Source: Rhodoferax sp. (GTDB lineage Bacteria; Pseudomonadota; Gammaproteobacteria; Burkholderiales; Burkholderiaceae_C). Taken from it: DNA of 43,056 bases. Position numbers and translations under genes: made by a program. The notes beneath the pieces are model-generated. The model was not told the origin of the DNA. It worked only from the letters and a program-made list of their open reading frames with translations, and searched no databases. Of this stretch, positions 25,745-34,918 are shown piece after piece. The stretch lies in contig VMTC01000057.1 in assembly GCA_013791765.1 (NCBI GenBank), positions 1 through 43,056 of the forward strand. Direction: 5' to 3'. The first letter of the stretch is position 1. Each line of letters opens with the position of its first letter.

Positions 25745-26971
25745 TCAGGATGTGGATTTACCGCGTTTGCCGATAGCGGCTGCCCAAGCACGGTGCAGTT
25801 GTGCCAATTTTTCGGCGGATTCGGGGGTTCGGCCGGCGTTGTTCAAGGCTTGCCTGATGAACACAAACAACAACAACGCAAATCCGGTGGCCAGGGTGGT
25901 CAACATGGCGATCAGCGCTTTTTTGGGTTTGGTTTTCAGCTCCGGGGGAACGGCCACGTCCAACACCTGAATGACGGCGCCTTCACGGCTTTCGTCTATG
26001 CGGGCCATTTCGTACTGTTTGGCAAACAATTCAAACAGCGTTTCGTAGTATTTGAAGTCGCGGAACTTCGACACATAGTCACCGTCTTTGCTGTTGTTAT
26101 TGGGTTCTGCCGCTTCGGCGCGGCTGAGTTGCTGCCGCATGGCGGAAAGCTCCGTCTGGGCTTGCTTAAAGTCAGGCGCAGATTCGGTCAGGTAGCCGCG
26201 CATGCTGGCAAGCTTGATTTCTTGTGCGGCAATGGTGGCTTTCAGGCGGGCCAGGCCTTCAATGGCGGCGGCGGGGTCGGTTTTAAGCACATTGCTGTTC
26301 ACGCCGCTGGCTTTCAAGGCCAGTTCGGCTTTAACCAGTTTGTCTTTTGCGTCATTGAGCTGCTTTTCAAAGAACACACGGCGTTGTTGGGCTTCGGTGA
26401 TGGCCAGGCGGCCCAACAGAGTGCGGAGCTCTTCGACATAGGCGTTGGCCAACTGCGCAGCAAAGACCTTGTCTGTGTCACTGGAGTCAATGGTGATCAG
26501 TCCGTCTTTGCCGCTGGATATCTTGACATTGCCGCCAAGCGTTTTCCTGGCTGAGTCGCGAAACTCGACCTCGTACCGGTCCATGAGCTTGAAACGGTCA
26601 ATCAGCGCGTCTTGCACGGTGCGGCTCTGCAAAAAGGCCACAAACTGGTCGTTCGGGTTTTTGATGCCGGTGGCCGCACCCGCCAAACCGCCCAATGCGC
26701 CCAGCGATGCCAGCATGGAGGCGGCCGCGCTTTGCTGTTGCTGCGGTGGCAGGAACTTGGTGGTGGCGGTAAAGGTGGGGGCAATGCTGAAGCTAATGCC
26801 AAGCGCCAGCAGCCCTGCAGCCAGCGGCCCCAAGACCAGCAGGCGCAGGTTGTCTACCACTACTTGCAACAGGTCAAGCAGGCTGATTTCGTCGTCTTCT
26901 TCAAGGGGCATGGGTTGGCGCGCCTCGCTTGCAATGACTTCGGGTGAGGACATGTTTGCGTTTTGGCTCAT
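25745..26971 (-). CDS. Wzz-type polysaccharide chain-length / export co-polymerase
   Basis: 408 residues with Wzz topology: TM1 at about 43-64 (LLVLGPLAAGLLALGISFSI), a long periplasmic helical region with coiled-coil character (about 160-330), and TM2 at about 353-373 (LIAMLTTLATGFALLLFVFI) preceded by the Pro-rich VPPELKTKPKKAL segment. There is no C-terminal tyrosine-kinase domain. It would set polymer length together with the Wza-like protein encoded 8 bp upstream. No polymerase or glycosyltransferase genes remain downstream. Confidence 0.88.
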   Translation of the reverse strand: MSQNANMSSPEVIASEARQPMPLEEDDEISLLDLLQVVVDNLRLLVLGPLAAGLLALGISFSIAPTFTATTKFLPPQQQQSAAASMLASLGALGGLAGAATGIKNPNDQFVAFLQSRTVQDALIDRFKLMDRYEVEFRDSARKTLGGNVKISSGKDGLITIDSSDTDKVFAAQLANAYVEELRTLLGRLAITEAQQRRVFFEKQLNDAKDKLVKAELALKASGVNSNVLKTDPAAAIEGLARLKATIAAQEIKLASMRGYLTESAPDFKQAQTELSAMRQQLSRAEAAEPNNNSKDGDYVSKFRDFKYYETLFELFAKQYEMARIDESREGAVIQVLDVAVPPELKTKPKKALIAMLTTLATGFALLLFVFIRQALNNAGRTPESAEKLAQLHRAWAAAIGKRGKSTS

Positions 26972-26979
26972 GGGGCGGC

Positions 26980-29325
26980 TCAGTTTCCAATGGACTTGAT
27001 GGCGGCTACGCCCAGGCCCAGGTTGGCCAGAATTTGGGTCCAGTCCTTGGCGCCGCGAATGAAGGCGTTGTAGCGGGATTCGCGGTCCATCATGGCGGGT
27101 ACCACCAGGGTGTCGCCGGGCATCATGGGCACGGATTCAAAACTGGCGTTGAATAAGCCGCTGCCAAACCAGCCAGCGCGGTCGTTGCGGGAAATGATGC
27201 TGCCGTCTGCGCGCAGCACAAAAGCCTGGGCTGGCTCGGCGTCTTCGGTCAGGCCTGCCGATTTGATGACATCACCCACGGTCTTGCCAGTTTTGTAAAT
27301 GAATACGTTTTCGTTGTTCACCGAGCCAAAGGCAGACACAAAGCCAGGGGCGCTGGGCACCAGGATGTAATCGCCGTCTTCAAGCGGAAGGTCGGGCAGG
27401 GCGGCCAGGCTTTGGCCGCGTGGGTCAAGCTCAAGAGACATGCGGCCGCTGCTTTTGAAAGACTTGAGCCGCTCAATCTGACTCTTGAGCTGGGCTTGTT
27501 GCACTTGCAAAATGGCGGCGGTTTGGTCGGCGTTGCCAGCATTGCTGCGGTTGGCCAAGAAGGTGCCTTGCTGGGATTGTGTTTGTGACTCTAGCCGGCG
27601 AATGAGTTTGTCAAGGTTTTCCTGCTGGCGTGCCTTGACAGATTCGCGGTTAAGTTCGGTGCCAAATACATAGGCCTGGGGCGTCAGGCCGCCTACGCGT
27701 TTGATCAGCATGGGCAGGGTTTCGCCGGGCAGGGTCTGGTAAATACCGGGGGTGGAGACTTCGCCCTCAACCCGTACCAGGCGGCTTTGGCGCTCTTGGG
27801 GTACGCGCAGGTCGCTTTGGCTCAGAATAGTGACCACGTCACCAGCTTGCAGGCTCAGGTTGTAGGCGGGGTCTTTTTGCAGCACTGCTTTGCCCAGGTT
27901 AAAGGGAATGAGTTCGGTGGTGAGCGTGCTGCGGTTCAGGCGTTCGATGACAGCGTAGTCCCAGTTGATCTGGTCAACCATGCCACGAATCTGGCCCGCC
28001 ACGTTGCCGCCAGCGGCTTTGGCCGCGTCGGCGTTTTGCACCAACAGGTTTTTGCGCTTGTAATAGTCGCCCGTGATGAGGGCATCGCGCTCGGGGATCA
28101 GGTCAAGGATTTTCATGCCTTCAAACCAGCGATAGCGCAGCGGCGCGGCTACCGTACCTTGCAGGGTGACCGCATTGGCAAAGGCGGGGCTGATGCCTAG
28201 CAGCGTGATGACGTCGCCGTCTTGCAGCGTTTGCTGCAGGCCTTGGGCATCCAACACCAGCTCTTGCACCTGGCGCGGTGGGTTGCTGGTGCGGCTAATG
28301 CGTTCAAGCAGGGCTTTTTGGCTGGTGGCCAGGGCAGGCACGCCGCCGCCCAGTGCCAGAATGTCTTGCAGGCTGGTGGCGCTGGATTTCAGCTCAAAAA
28401 TGGCGGCCTGGTCAAAGGCGCCGGTGACGGCCACGCGCGGGCCAACCGGGGGAATGACGATGACATCGCCTGACATCAGGGGCAAGTCGCGAGACTTGTC
28501 GCCGCGTGCAATAAAGTCATACAAATCAAGCGTGGTGATGGTTTTGCCGCCGCGTTTGAGTTCAATGGCGCGCATGGAGCCGTTGGCGCTGGGGCCGCCA
28601 CTGGCAAACAAGGCGTTCACGAGGGTGCTCAGGCTGGAGAGTTGAAAGGTGCCGGGCTGCTGGGCCTGGCCCACCACATACACCTGAATGCCGCGCAACC
28701 GACCCAGGCTGGCGCTGGCTTTGAAGTTGGCAAAGACTTTGCCGAGCTGGGCGCTGAGCGTTTTTTCAAGGTCGCGCACGGCAACACCGGCCAGAGTGAC
28801 GACACCCACCTTGGGCAGGTTGACTTGGCCATTGCGGTCCAGCACCAGATTGCTGCTGAAATCCATGGGGCCAGAGACTTGCAATTGCACCTGATCCCCG
28901 GGGCCAAGCAGATAGTCGTCAGGGGCGGGCAAGGCGTTGTTGACGCCATAGGCCTGAGGTGCGTCAAACAAATCACGGCCATACATGGGCAACAAGCGCC
29001 CGGTGGATTCCTGCACAAAGCGCTGAAACTGGCTTGGGCCTGCAACGCGGGCGGGTGCGGCTTTTTGCACGGCATCGGCGCTTGGGGCATCTTGGGCGGA
29101 CTTGGCGGCGCTTTGCGCTTCGGACTGCAATTGTGTGGCCATTTGTGCACTGCCAGCTGCACTGGCGCTGGGCGCCAATGCAGTTGCCGCAGGCGCTGCG
29201 GTCAATGCCGAGGTAGCGCCTGCTCCGCCAGCGACGGCCGTCACCGCTGTTTGCGCTTGCAGGCTGGTGTTGAAAGAGATGACAAGCAGCGCCAAGGCGC
29301 TGGCCTTAAAAATGGATTTCAGCAT
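26980..29325 (-). CDS. Wza-like polysaccharide export outer-membrane protein (SLBB)
   Basis: 781 residues from ATG 29325, which gives a good signal peptide (MLKSIFKASALALLVISF...LQAQ). Upstream starts at 29391 or 29412 would add a second hydrophobic stretch. After a low-complexity Ala/Gln region the Poly_export domain begins (DDYLLGPGDQVQLQVSGPMD), followed by several SLBB repeats (for example GIQVYVVGQAQQPGTFQLSS, RVAVTGAFDQAAIFELKSS, RLVRVEGEVSTPGIYQTLPG). It forms a multimeric export channel spanning periplasm and outer membrane. There is no lipobox Cys, unlike E. coli Wza. The gene is paired with wzz and lies next to a broken rfbC. Confidence 0.9.
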   Translation of the reverse strand: MLKSIFKASALALLVISFNTSLQAQTAVTAVAGGAGATSALTAAPAATALAPSASAAGSAQMATQLQSEAQSAAKSAQDAPSADAVQKAAPARVAGPSQFQRFVQESTGRLLPMYGRDLFDAPQAYGVNNALPAPDDYLLGPGDQVQLQVSGPMDFSSNLVLDRNGQVNLPKVGVVTLAGVAVRDLEKTLSAQLGKVFANFKASASLGRLRGIQVYVVGQAQQPGTFQLSSLSTLVNALFASGGPSANGSMRAIELKRGGKTITTLDLYDFIARGDKSRDLPLMSGDVIVIPPVGPRVAVTGAFDQAAIFELKSSATSLQDILALGGGVPALATSQKALLERISRTSNPPRQVQELVLDAQGLQQTLQDGDVITLLGISPAFANAVTLQGTVAAPLRYRWFEGMKILDLIPERDALITGDYYKRKNLLVQNADAAKAAGGNVAGQIRGMVDQINWDYAVIERLNRSTLTTELIPFNLGKAVLQKDPAYNLSLQAGDVVTILSQSDLRVPQERQSRLVRVEGEVSTPGIYQTLPGETLPMLIKRVGGLTPQAYVFGTELNRESVKARQQENLDKLIRRLESQTQSQQGTFLANRSNAGNADQTAAILQVQQAQLKSQIERLKSFKSSGRMSLELDPRGQSLAALPDLPLEDGDYILVPSAPGFVSAFGSVNNENVFIYKTGKTVGDVIKSAGLTEDAEPAQAFVLRADGSIISRNDRAGWFGSGLFNASFESVPMMPGDTLVVPAMMDRESRYNAFIRGAKDWTQILANLGLGVAAIKSIGN

Positions 29326-29429
29326 GGATAGGGGTAACGCAAGTGGCAGCAAAGTGAAATAAAAGAGCGGGAGTGACAGAATCTGGGACATCGCAGGCGT
29401 ATTCTTGTGCAATTGTATAGACCAGCGCC

Positions 29430-29755
29430 TCAGTCAAAATCCGCCGCATCGGCAAGGCGCTGAGCGTTCCGGTCTTTGCTTGCCAGCAGCGGCGCACCGT
29501 CTACCGACCACTGCCCCCCCCACTGCGGGGTCGCTCCACAACAGACTGCGCTCGAATTCCGGTTGGTAATTCAGACTGCGCAACACACCTTTGGCGGACT
29601 TTCTGTGGTTGGGCTGTACCAACTGCACATCCAACCTGGACACTTCAGCAAATTCGCCGGCGTTGAAGCTCTTCAAGAGAAAAACCGCGGTCATCGCCCA
29701 GAACTTTGGGCCCGAGGATGAGCACATCGGGCAGGCGGGTTTGGGAATGGCAACC
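29430..29755 (-). pseudogene. rfbC: Decayed dTDP-4-dehydrorhamnose 3,5-epimerase
   Basis: RfbC pieces survive in order on the minus strand but in different frames: LPDVLILGPKVLGDDRGF (about 29690-29735), then FNAGEFAEVSRLDVQLVQ and PNHRKSAKGVLRSLNYQ, then EFERSLLWSDPAVGG. After another frame change come QWSVDGAPLLASKDRNAQRL and ADAADFD, with stop at 29430-29432. At least two frameshifts are needed, and about 80 central residues, including much of the active site, are absent between LNYQ and EFERSLLW. It is nonfunctional. Its presence beside wza/wzz-like genes suggests that a dTDP-rhamnose-containing polysaccharide locus once lay here. Confidence 0.8.
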
Positions 29756-29770
29756 CGACGAAATGACTGT

Positions 29771-29811
29771 GCAAACATTCGATACATTTGGCCCGAATTT
29801 TTGAAACAGTC
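29771..29811 (+). promoter_or_regulatory. 41-bp element, copy A, upstream of the transporter operon
   Basis: Begins GCAAACATTCGATACATTTG and ends CCCGAATTTTTGAAACAGTC. It is identical at 39 of 41 positions to 35712-35752. Internal ACATT repeats (29775, 29784; 9 bp apart) and an ATTCG/CGAAT inverted pair are present. It lies 204 bp before the transporter start. Being unique to the two operon heads, it is a candidate shared regulator site. Confidence 0.6.
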
Positions 29812-30015
29812 GGGTGGCAGTATTCCCCTGGGAACGGCGCCATTTTTTGTTCGGTCCGTGGCCAGACGAGTCTCGTTGTTCAGTTTGCCATCTGGGTACA
29901 GCACGACGCTGCTGGACAGTGAGACAACTGCATCAACTTCACGACTGAGGACCAAAGCGTCGAAAAATATGCTCGTTTTCACTTGGTTTTCCTCACCCAA
30001 ATAGAAAGAATTTGC

Positions 30016-30624
30016 ATGTCAGCATCCAATGGCGTCCTCGCCAACCCTGCACCTCTTGGTCTTCTTGGCTTTGGCATGACAACCGTCCTGTTGAATATTC
30101 ACAATGCGGGCTTTTTCCCGATGACCAGCATGGTCTTGGCGATGGGCATTTTCTACGGCGGGATGGCGCAGTTGATCGCGGGCATAGAGGAGTGGAAGGT
30201 AGGCAACACCTTCGGTGCCACGGCTTTTACCTCCTATGGCTGTTTCTGGCTGACCTTAGTGGCGATAACGGCCCTTCCAAAACTCGGCTTTGAGGCCGAC
30301 AGCGGCGCCTCGATGACCGCTTATTTGGTGGTTTGGGGCATCTTCACCCTATTCATGTTCATCGGAACATTGAAGTTGAACCGCACCCTGCAGGTCATTT
30401 TCGGCTCAGCTACCGTTTTGTTTTTTATGCTGGCCTTTGGCAAGGCCACGGGCAACGAAGAAGTGATTCGTCTGGCCGGCTATGAGGGCATCTTCTGCGG
30501 TGCATCGGCCATGTACGGCGGACTGGCGCAGATCCTGAACGAACTCTATGGTCGCTGCGTCATGCCACTGGGCGTGCGCAAAGCCGCGTCATCTTTGAAT
30601 GCCAGTGGTGCTCTTGCGATCTGA
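30016..30624 (+). CDS. Acetate uptake transporter (GPR1/FUN34/SatP family)
   Basis: 202 residues from ATG 30016, with SD GAAAG at about -8. Six hydrophobic helices. The signature [21 protein letters not shown] (in parts, 10-30) is followed by [26 protein letters not shown] (in parts), as in E. coli SatP, an acetate/succinate-proton symporter. It may import acetate or other short-chain acids. It is the first gene of the presumed operon with thiolase, 3-hydroxyacyl-CoA dehydrogenase and a two-component system, which points to uptake of the acids they metabolise. Confidence 0.92.
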   Translation: MSASNGVLANPAPLGLLGFGMTTVLLNIHNAGFFPMTSMVLAMGIFYGGMAQLIAGIEEWKVGNTFGATAFTSYGCFWLTLVAITALPKLGFEADSGASMTAYLVVWGIFTLFMFIGTLKLNRTLQVIFGSATVLFFMLAFGKATGNEEVIRLAGYEGIFCGASAMYGGLAQILNELYGRCVMPLGVRKAASSLNASGALAI

Positions 30625-30712
30625 GCCTGCGTCAGGCAAGGGGTTTACGATCATCAATTGCCGAGCTCAAGCAACCTGATTGCCGAATTGTTTTTATCCT
30701 AGGAGTTTTTCG

Positions 30713-31894
30713 ATGATTAAAGAAGTCGTAGTTTTAAGCGCAGCCCGTTCCGCCATTGGCGCATTTGGCGGATCCCTGGCCAACATGGAGCCGCCTGAAC
30801 TGGCCGGCATCGTGATGAAAGAAGCCATTGCCCGCTCTGGGGTCGACCCCCGGCAAATTGGCAATGCGGTGGTTGGCCACTGCATTCCGACCGATTCGCG
30901 CTACGCCTACGTTTCCCGCGTCGCCTCCATCCAGGCCGGTTTGCCGATGGATTCGATCGCCATGCAAGTGAGCCGTTTGTGCTCCTCCGGGCTGCAAGGC
31001 ATCGTGACCGCAGCACAAAACATCATGCTGGGTGATTTTGATTACGGCATCGGTGGCGGCGTCGAGGTCATGTCGCGCGGCAGCTACATGATGCCCGCCT
31101 TGCGCTCCGGTGCCCGCATGGGCGACACCAAGGCGATCGACATGATGGTCGCCGTGCTGACCGATCCCTTTGGCGTGGGCCACATGGGCATTACTGCTGA
31201 AAACCTCGCCGCCAAGTGGAACATCAGCCGCGAAGACCAGGACGCCTTTGCCTGCGAATCTCAGCGCCGTGCCGCCGTGGCGATTGCAGAAGGTCGCTTC
31301 AAATCCCAGATTGTTCCCATCGTCCAGCAAACGCGCAAAGGTGAAGTCGTGTTTGACACCGACGAGCACGGCAAGGCCAACACCACCCTGGAGTCGCTGG
31401 CCAAAATGAAGCCTGCCTTCAAAAAGGACGGCACCGTCACCGCAGGCAACGCCTCGGGCATCAACGATGGTGCAGCCTTCTTCGTGCTGGCCGCTGCCGA
31501 CGTGGCCGCCAAAGCGGGGCAAAAGCCCATTGCCCGAATCGTTTCTTATGCTGTTTGCGGCGTACCCAATGAACTCATGGGTGAAGGACCCATCCCAGCG
31601 ACCCAGCTGGCGCTCAAAAAGGCCGGGTTGACACTCGATCAGATGGATGTCATCGAAGCCAATGAAGCTTTTGCCGCGCAGGCGATTGCCGTCAACAAGG
31701 GGCTCGGGCTCGACCCGGCCAAGACCAATCCGAACGGCGGCGCCATCGCGCTGGGTCACCCCGTGGGCTGCTCCGGCGCCTTCATTGCAACCAAGGCGGT
31801 CTACGAACTGCAACGCACCGGCGGCAAGTATGCATTGGCCACCATGTGCATCGGCGGTGGCCAGGGTATTGCCGTGATTTTCGAACGCATCTGA
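30713..31894 (+). CDS. Acetyl-CoA C-acetyltransferase (thiolase)
   Basis: 393 residues from ATG 30713, with SD AGGAG. The catalytic residues are C90 (VSRLCSSGLQG), H349 (ALGHPVGCSGA) and C379 (MCIGGGQGIAV), in the numbering of the Zoogloea biosynthetic thiolase (C89, H348, C378). NEAFAAQA is also present. It interconverts acetoacetyl-CoA plus CoA with two acetyl-CoA. Sequence does not decide between breakdown and PHB synthesis. The neighbours (3-hydroxyacyl-CoA dehydrogenase, acyl-CoA dehydrogenase, CoA-transferase) favour short-chain acid degradation. Confidence 0.94.
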   Translation: MIKEVVVLSAARSAIGAFGGSLANMEPPELAGIVMKEAIARSGVDPRQIGNAVVGHCIPTDSRYAYVSRVASIQAGLPMDSIAMQVSRLCSSGLQGIVTAAQNIMLGDFDYGIGGGVEVMSRGSYMMPALRSGARMGDTKAIDMMVAVLTDPFGVGHMGITAENLAAKWNISREDQDAFACESQRRAAVAIAEGRFKSQIVPIVQQTRKGEVVFDTDEHGKANTTLESLAKMKPAFKKDGTVTAGNASGINDGAAFFVLAAADVAAKAGQKPIARIVSYAVCGVPNELMGEGPIPATQLALKKAGLTLDQMDVIEANEAFAAQAIAVNKGLGLDPAKTNPNGGAIALGHPVGCSGAFIATKAVYELQRTGGKYALATMCIGGGQGIAVIFERI

Positions 31895-31972
31895 TTGCGC
31901 CCGTTACGCAGACGCGCCAGCATGAAGCCGACCGTCGCGTGTTGAGCTTTTTTCTCACTGGAGTTTTTCAAG

Positions 31973-32821
31973 ATGGAAATAAATACTGTTGGAATCATCG
32001 GCGCTGGCACCATGGGTAACGGCATTGCGCAGGCCTGTGCGGTGTCTGGCATCAGGGTCATCATGGTCGATGTCTCAGAGGCCGCCGTCGCCAAGGGGGT
32101 GGCCACCGTGGCGGGCAGTCTGGATCGCCTTCTCAAGAAGGAAAAGATCACGGCGGCCGAGCGTGACGCAGCACTGGCGCGCATCATGGGCAGCACAAGC
32201 TACGACGAACTGAACTCAGCCCAACTGGTGATCGAAGCGGCTACTGAGAATTACGATCTCAAACTCAGAATTCTCAAGCAGGTGGACGCCCTGCTGGCGC
32301 CCGAGGTGATTGTCGCCACCAACACCTCGTCCATTTCGATCACCAAGCTGGCCGCGGCGACCAGCCGCGCCGATCGCTTCATTGGCATGCATTTCTTCAA
32401 CCCGGTGCCGATGATGGCGCTGGTGGAAATCATTCGCGGTCTGCGGACCAGCGATGCGACGCACGACGCCGTGCATGCCATGGCAATATCCCTGGGCAAG
32501 ACGCCAATCACCGTGAAAAATGCGCCGGGCTTTGTCGTCAACCGCATTCTGGTGCCGATGATCAACGAAGCTTTTTTTGTGCTGGCCGAAGGCCTTGCCA
32601 CGCCCGAGGACATCGACGCGGGCATGAAGCTCGGCTGCAACCAGCCAATCGGCCCGCTGGCACTGGCCGACATGGTCGGACTCGATGTCTGCCTGGCCGT
32701 GATGGAGGTCTACCTGAGCGAATTCGGCGACAGCAAATACCGCGCCTGCCCGTTGCTCAAAGAAATGGTGGCCGCCGGTCGTCTGGGTCGAAAGACCGGC
32801 CAGGGCGTTTATCGGTATTGA
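31973..32821 (+). CDS. 3-hydroxybutyryl-CoA dehydrogenase
   Basis: 282 residues, the usual length of the short monofunctional enzyme (Hbd/PaaH). The N-terminal Rossmann fold has GIIGAGTMGNGIAQA (8-22) for NAD(P). The substrate-domain motifs are VIEAATENYDLKLRI, ATNTSSISITKLA, GMHFFNPVPMMALVEII, including the catalytic His, and APGFVVNRILVPMINEAF. A C-terminal helical domain ends GRKTGQGVYRY. It oxidises 3-hydroxybutyryl-CoA to acetoacetyl-CoA, the substrate of the thiolase encoded 78 bp upstream. Confidence 0.94.
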   Translation: MEINTVGIIGAGTMGNGIAQACAVSGIRVIMVDVSEAAVAKGVATVAGSLDRLLKKEKITAAERDAALARIMGSTSYDELNSAQLVIEAATENYDLKLRILKQVDALLAPEVIVATNTSSISITKLAAATSRADRFIGMHFFNPVPMMALVEIIRGLRTSDATHDAVHAMAISLGKTPITVKNAPGFVVNRILVPMINEAFFVLAEGLATPEDIDAGMKLGCNQPIGPLALADMVGLDVCLAVMEVYLSEFGDSKYRACPLLKEMVAAGRLGRKTGQGVYRY

Positions 32822-32887
32822 TTCGTTGCCGCGTGTCGATGCTCGATCAACGCCCTAGAAACGAAACGCCACCTGCGCTTGCACCCC

Positions 32888-34918
32888 ATGCCATCTCAAC
32901 TTTCCATCAAGACATCATCTGTCGACCGCCAAAAGGAGTTTCTTCAGGCCGGGTTGGATCGGATCGACCAGGGCTTGACGGTTATTGATGGCAACCTGCA
33001 ACTGGTGGCGTGGAACCAGGCCTTTTTACGGCTGTTGGATTTTCCAGAAGGCATGGCGTATGTCGGCGCGACCTTTGAGTCGTTCATACGCTACAACGCC
33101 GAACGCGGCGAATACGGGCCGGGTGATGTGCAGGAACTGATTGCCGAGCGTGTGCGCTTGGCAAGTCGATTTGTCTCGCACTACACCGAACGCGCCCGGC
33201 CGGACGGCCGGATTCTGGCGGTGCGCGGCGACCCCTTGCCCGACAACGGCTTTGTCACGGTTTACACCGACATGACCGCCAGCCGACGTCTTGAGCAGCA
33301 GATCCAGCAGGACAACGCCGAGTTGGAGGATCGAGTCGCCCAGCGCACCAAGCAACTGACGGCAGCCCAGCAACGCCTGACGGAGGCGGATGCGGCCGCG
33401 CAGCGCATCACCACGGCCTTGCGCTGCAGTGAAGAAAATTTGCGCTTGATCACAGATACGGTGCCCGCGCTGATTGGCTACTTTGACCAACAGGAAATCT
33501 ACAGCTACACCAACAAGGGCTATTCCGACTGGTTTGGGTTCACCAAGGAGGAAATGCTGGGCCGCTCGATTCATGACGTGGTCGGAGACGAGGTTTACGC
33601 CAGTGTCTCAACCTATGTGCGCCAGGCACTGCAAGGGCAGCAGGTCAGCTATGAGTACGCCATGCGTCGCCCGGGTGGACAGGTGTTTTATGCGCGCAGC
33701 GAATTGGTCCCTGAACTGGACGCCGAGGGGCGCGTGATCGGCTGTTTTGTTCTCTCAGTCAACATCACCGACCTCAAGAATGCGCAGTCGGCTCTGGTTC
33801 ATGCACAAAAGATGGAGGCGGTGGGACAGTTGACAGGCGGGCTGGCGCACGACTTCAACAATTTGCTGACGGTCGTGATCGGCAATCTGGTTACCCTGCA
33901 TGAGCGCTACCCGAACGATCCGGATATTTGCGAATTTGTGGTCCCGGCGCTGAAGGCGTCGCGCCGCGGCGCGGCGTTAATCAAGCGCCTGCTGGCGTTT
34001 GCCTCCAAGCAGCCACTTGCGCCGAGGTCCGTGAATATTGCCGACCTGGTGGCCGACACCATGATCCTGCTCAAGCGCACACTGCCGGCGCACATCAGCG
34101 TGACCAGCATTCCCATGGAGGAGCCCTTGTTCGCGATGACCGATGCGCAGCAACTTGAAAATGCACTGCTCAACCTCGCGCTCAATTCGCGTGACGCCAT
34201 GCCCGATGGCGGGCAGTTGGTGATTCAGGCGCAGCGCATGCAGCTGGACCTGGCGCGGGTGGCTGATTTCGACGTTGCACCGGGCAGCTACGTGGCTTTG
34301 AGTGTTTCCGACACCGGCGCCGGCATGGATGCAGCCACTCAGGCGCGCGCCTCCGATCCGTTCTTCACCACCAAGCGCTTTGGCTTGGGAAGTGGTTTGG
34401 GCTTGTCCATGGTCTACGGATTTGCCAAACAATCTGGTGGCGGCATTCGCATTCAAAGCGCATTAGGCGAAGGCTGCACCGTCACGCTGATGCTGCCTTA
34501 TGTCTGTGACAAGCTCGAGCTTGACGCGCTGACGGGCACACCGCATGGATCGGGTCAACACGGCGCGCAGCACCCCCTGGTCTTGCTGGTGGAGGACGAC
34601 CCCGACGTGCGCCGTGTCATCCGGCTGCAGCTGGTCGAGCTGGGCTACCCGGTGATCGAAGCGGACCATGCGGCGGACGCCCTGGATCTGTTGGCGACCG
34701 TGCCGTCCGTGGGCATCCTGATCTCCGACATGGTGATGCCCGGCTGCATGGATGGACGCACACTATGCCGTGAGGCGAGCCTGAGCGCACCGGATGTGAA
34801 GACTTTGTTGATCAGCGGCTACGCCATGTCGAGCGAGAATGCGATCGGTCCGCCGCTGCTGAAGAAGCCATTCACCGCCGTCGAACTGCAACGGGCCCTT
34901 GATGGTTTGATGTCATGA
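32888..34918 (+). CDS. Soluble PAS hybrid histidine kinase
   Basis: 676 residues from ATG 32888. An N-terminal PAS-like domain (about 17-130, LDRIDQGLTVIDGNLQLVAWN) is followed by a coiled coil (133-180), a second PAS (about 181-296), HisKA with H321 (GGLAHDFNNLLTVVIGNL), HATPase with N433 (LNLALNSRDAMPDGG), DTGAGMD and GLGLSMVYG, and a receiver domain (564-676) with D614 (ISDMVMPG) and K at LLKKPF. There are no membrane helices, so it reads an intracellular cue. It overlaps the OmpR-family regulator gene by 4 bp and lies 66 bp after the dehydrogenase gene, so it probably senses a metabolite of this pathway. Confidence 0.9.
   Translation: MPSQLSIKTSSVDRQKEFLQAGLDRIDQGLTVIDGNLQLVAWNQAFLRLLDFPEGMAYVGATFESFIRYNAERGEYGPGDVQELIAERVRLASRFVSHYTERARPDGRILAVRGDPLPDNGFVTVYTDMTASRRLEQQIQQDNAELEDRVAQRTKQLTAAQQRLTEADAAAQRITTALRCSEENLRLITDTVPALIGYFDQQEIYSYTNKGYSDWFGFTKEEMLGRSIHDVVGDEVYASVSTYVRQALQGQQVSYEYAMRRPGGQVFYARSELVPELDAEGRVIGCFVLSVNITDLKNAQSALVHAQKMEAVGQLTGGLAHDFNNLLTVVIGNLVTLHERYPNDPDICEFVVPALKASRRGAALIKRLLAFASKQPLAPRSVNIADLVADTMILLKRTLPAHISVTSIPMEEPLFAMTDAQQLENALLNLALNSRDAMPDGGQLVIQAQRMQLDLARVADFDVAPGSYVALSVSDTGAGMDAATQARASDPFFTTKRFGLGSGLGLSMVYGFAKQSGGGIRIQSALGEGCTVTLMLPYVCDKLELDALTGTPHGSGQHGAQHPLVLLVEDDPDVRRVIRLQLVELGYPVIEADHAADALDLLATVPSVGILISDMVMPGCMDGRTLCREASLSAPDVKTLLISGYAMSSENAIGPPLLKKPFTAVELQRALDGLMS

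Noticed and set aside
25629-25745. Plus-strand stretch FSDTPAEAAFRGQIRSLI resembling the N-terminus of acyl-CoA dehydrogenases
   Set aside because: Only about 18 residues match, nothing of the family follows, and short matches of this kind arise by chance.
29787-29806. Possible sigma-54 promoter (TTGGCCCG-N4-TTTG) within the 41-bp element
   Set aside because: The distance between GG and the G of the -12 element is one base too long, and copy B lacks the GG. It does not fit the strict -24/-12 spacing.
29434-30000. 188-codon minus-strand open frame upstream of the export genes
   Set aside because: It strings together parts of the broken rfbC and non-coding DNA. The family similarity switches frame, so it is not an intact gene.
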